DNA of 8,127 nt. It comes from Actinomycetes bacterium. Its GTDB lineage: Bacteria > Actinomycetota > Acidimicrobiia > Acidimicrobiales > RAAP-2. This document shows, one piece after another, positions 6,642 to 8,127 of the stretch. The notes under the pieces were generated by a model, which saw only the letters and a list, made by a program, of their open reading frames with translations, made no database searches and was not told the DNA's origin. The stretch lies in NCBI GenBank assembly GCA_025352305.1, contig JANXTQ010000009.1:1-8127 (forward strand). The letters run 5' to 3'. The position numbers and the translations under genes were made by a program. Numbering within the stretch: the first letter of the stretch is position 1; every line of letters begins with the position of its first letter.

Positions 6642-8092
6642 CACGGCTCGCCACCGAGGCCCAAGACACCAGGATTCATAATCGAATTCTCGTCGAGAAG
6701 TTGCTTGAGCTTTTCCAAAAGGCCGAAGCCACTGCCCAGGGCGTCGCGCACAAATCGGGCTCGGTTGCGCCCGACTCCGTGGTGATGGCTCAACGCCCCA
6801 CCGGCGGCCAACGTGGCCTCGCTCGCGACGTTCCACGCCTGACGGTAGTACTGCTCATAGTCGCCAGTGGGCCGAGCGACGAAGGTGAAGTAGAGACACG
6901 CCCCGTCGTCGTAGGCGTGAGACTGATGAACTGAAGCCAGCACCGTGTCGGGAAGTGCGCGAAGCGCCGACGTAACTCGGTCGTGAATTTCGCTGAGGGC
7001 GGACCAGGGCCCGGCTACTTCAATCGTGTCGACAACAATGCCGCGCGCCCATAGTGGAGCCAACGCGCCCACATCATTTCGATGTCCCAACCAGCGTTCG
7101 ACGAGTGAAACGTCTTCAGTCGTCGCCTGCGCGCATTCGCTGCCAACAATGCTCATTGTCGCATCGACCAGCGCGCGGTCACCCTCGTCGAGCACGATCA
7201 ACGCGCAACGCGCAACGTCAAAGTTACGCTGACTTTCGGTTTCGTCGTAAAGGCGCAGCACGGCCGGTCGCGCACCACGTTGAACAATTCGGCGACACGC
7301 CTCTAATCCCTCGTCGAGCGAATCAAAACTGAACGCCGCGCGAGACTCGAATTCGGCAATACGCCGCAGCACCAACGTGGCTTCAACAATGACCCCGAAA
7401 GTGCCCTCGGCTCCGACAAATAACTGGTTGAGATCAGGTCCGACGGCCTGGCGCGGACCGCGGCCTCCCGTCACCACTGTTTGGCCGTCCGCGAGCACCA
7501 CGGTGAGTGAACGCACTATCTCTTCAATTTTGCCGTACCGGTTGGAGTACTGGCCGGCTCCGCGACACGCCAACCATCCGCCCACGGTGGCGAGATCGAA
7601 CGATTGGGGAAAGTGCCCGACGGTAAATCCTCGTTCGCGAACCTTTGATTCGAGCTCGGGCCCGAAACAGCCGGCCTGCACACGCACCGTGCCACTGATT
7701 TCGTCGATGTCGAGTATCTCGCTCAGACCCGTGAGATCAAGAGCGATTCCTCCGGTGAGAGGAATCGCGCCTCCGACGACTCCGCTACGACCACCCTGGG
7801 GCGTCACGGCGACGCGGTGGCGCCGCGCGATGTTGATCGTTCGAACGACGTCATCGACCGATTTCGCCATCACGACGGCTCCCGGAAGTGCAGGAACTTG
7901 GCCCTCGGCGATCCAACCAATCGAGAGAGGCCACCAGTCGCGCCCGTGCTCGTAGCGAGCGCGAACGTCGCTGACGCATTCGAGACCGCCAGCGCGCAGT
8001 TCACTCAGTACCGCGTTATCGAGGTCGCCACCGGCGAATCTTGTGACCAGTTCGCCGCTCGGAAGTTCACTCGGCATGGTTGGTTGTCTCAC
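6638..8092 (-). CDS. FAD-linked oxidase, alkylglycerone-phosphate-synthase-like
   Basis: This 484-residue flavoprotein belongs to the VAO/FAD_binding_4 superfamily. The FAD loop is at PQGGRSGVVGG (98-108). GHFPQSFDLATVGGWLACR (159-177) and NRYGKIEEIV (184-193) match the block that in alkyl-DHAP synthase reads GHEPDSLEFSTVGGW. RLYDE (280-284), GACLYFTF (397-404, with the likely catalytic Tyr401), the triple-His SHHHGVG (435-441) and the end MNPG (472-475) also match alkyl-DHAP synthase. That enzyme swaps the acyl chain of acyl-DHAP for a fatty alcohol to start ether-lipid synthesis. Bacterial relatives may instead oxidise 2-hydroxy acids, so the reaction is uncertain. It lacks the peroxisomal N-terminus of the animal enzymes. 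GTG at 8092 has an AGGAGG 4 bases upstream; the in-frame ATG 15 bases further in is too far from that site. It overlaps the kinase start by 4 bases. Confidence 0.82.
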   Translation of the reverse strand: MRQPTMPSELPSGELVTRFAGGDLDNAVLSELRAGGLECVSDVRARYEHGRDWWPLSIGWIAEGQVPALPGAVVMAKSVDDVVRTINIARRHRVAVTPQGGRSGVVGGAIPLTGGIALDLTGLSEILDIDEISGTVRVQAGCFGPELESKVRERGFTVGHFPQSFDLATVGGWLACRGAGQYSNRYGKIEEIVRSLTVVLADGQTVVTGGRGPRQAVGPDLNQLFVGAEGTFGVIVEATLVLRRIAEFESRAAFSFDSLDEGLEACRRIVQRGARPAVLRLYDETESQRNFDVARCALIVLDEGDRALVDATMSIVGSECAQATTEDVSLVERWLGHRNDVGALAPLWARGIVVDTIEVAGPWSALSEIHDRVTSALRALPDTVLASVHQSHAYDDGACLYFTFVARPTGDYEQYYRQAWNVASEATLAAGGALSHHHGVGRNRARFVRDALGSGFGLLEKLKQLLDENSIMNPGVLGLGGEPW

Positions 8093-8096
8093 TGGG

Positions 8097-8102
8097 CCTC
8101 CT
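8097..8102 (-). promoter_or_regulatory. Ribosome binding site of the FAD-linked oxidase
   Basis: On the minus strand a perfect AGGAGG lies 4 bases before the GTG at 8092. The spacing is a little short, but the next in-frame start (ATG) would be 19 bases away, so this site decides for the GTG. The promoter must lie at or beyond the right edge; only 25 bases remain and none is evident. Confidence 0.65.
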
Positions 8103-8127
8103 GATCAATACTCAGTCCCGCACTCGT

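Noticed and set aside
6642..6836. N-terminal extension of the FGGY kinase frame by 65 codons
   Set aside because: It would overlap the oxidase gene by about 200 bases and encodes Arg-rich sequence with no kinase homology; the family N-terminus (ALVIDVGST) begins right at the GTG at 6641.
7377..7955. 192-residue plus-strand open frame
   Set aside because: It is antisense to the FAD-binding domain of the oxidase and is rich in Pro, Ser, Thr and Arg, as expected for a shadow frame.

Overview
The window looks like chromosomal DNA from an actinobacterium. GC content is fairly high, GTG starts are common (the best start is GTG in four of seven protein genes), and genes are packed with 4-base stop/start overlaps. 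The RNase P RNA carries actinobacterial-looking sequence blocks. Protein motifs recall uncultured or aquatic Acidimicrobiia, but that class assignment is inference from memory, not a search. No phage, transposon, CRISPR array or other mobile signature was seen; this reads as a housekeeping/metabolic region.

Layout from left to right: (1) positions 1-1026, minus strand: the N-terminal membrane half of an ABC exporter, cut by the window edge before its ATPase domain. (2) 1027-1325: a non-coding spacer. (3) 1326-1694, minus strand: rnpB, the RNase P RNA, recognised from paired helices and conserved blocks; it seems to lack helix P18. (4) 1695-1771: a short divergent promoter region. (5) 1772-5186, plus strand: a tightly spaced four-gene operon, xseA - xseB - MBL-fold hydrolase - FAD-dependent ferredoxin-reductase-like protein. 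Its junctions are a 3-base gap followed by two ATGA overlaps. (6) 5190-8092, minus strand: a two-gene operon transcribed right to left, consisting of an alkyl-DHAP-synthase-like FAD oxidase followed by a glycerol-kinase-like FGGY kinase, coupled by a GTGA overlap. The two operons converge with only 3 bases between their stop codons.

How the genes work together: XseA and XseB are the two subunits of exonuclease VII. The MBL hydrolase and flavin reductase are co-transcribed with them but have no obvious role in DNA processing; they may form a small thiol/redox pair. The FAD oxidase and FGGY kinase are the most intriguing module. The kinase keeps the ATP site and catalytic Asp of glycerol kinase but has replaced two of the residues that hold glycerol. 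Its partner resembles the ether-lipid enzyme alkylglycerone-phosphate synthase. A coupled pathway on a glycerol-like or other polyol/ketose substrate, possibly linked to ether lipids, is a reasonable but unproven inference.
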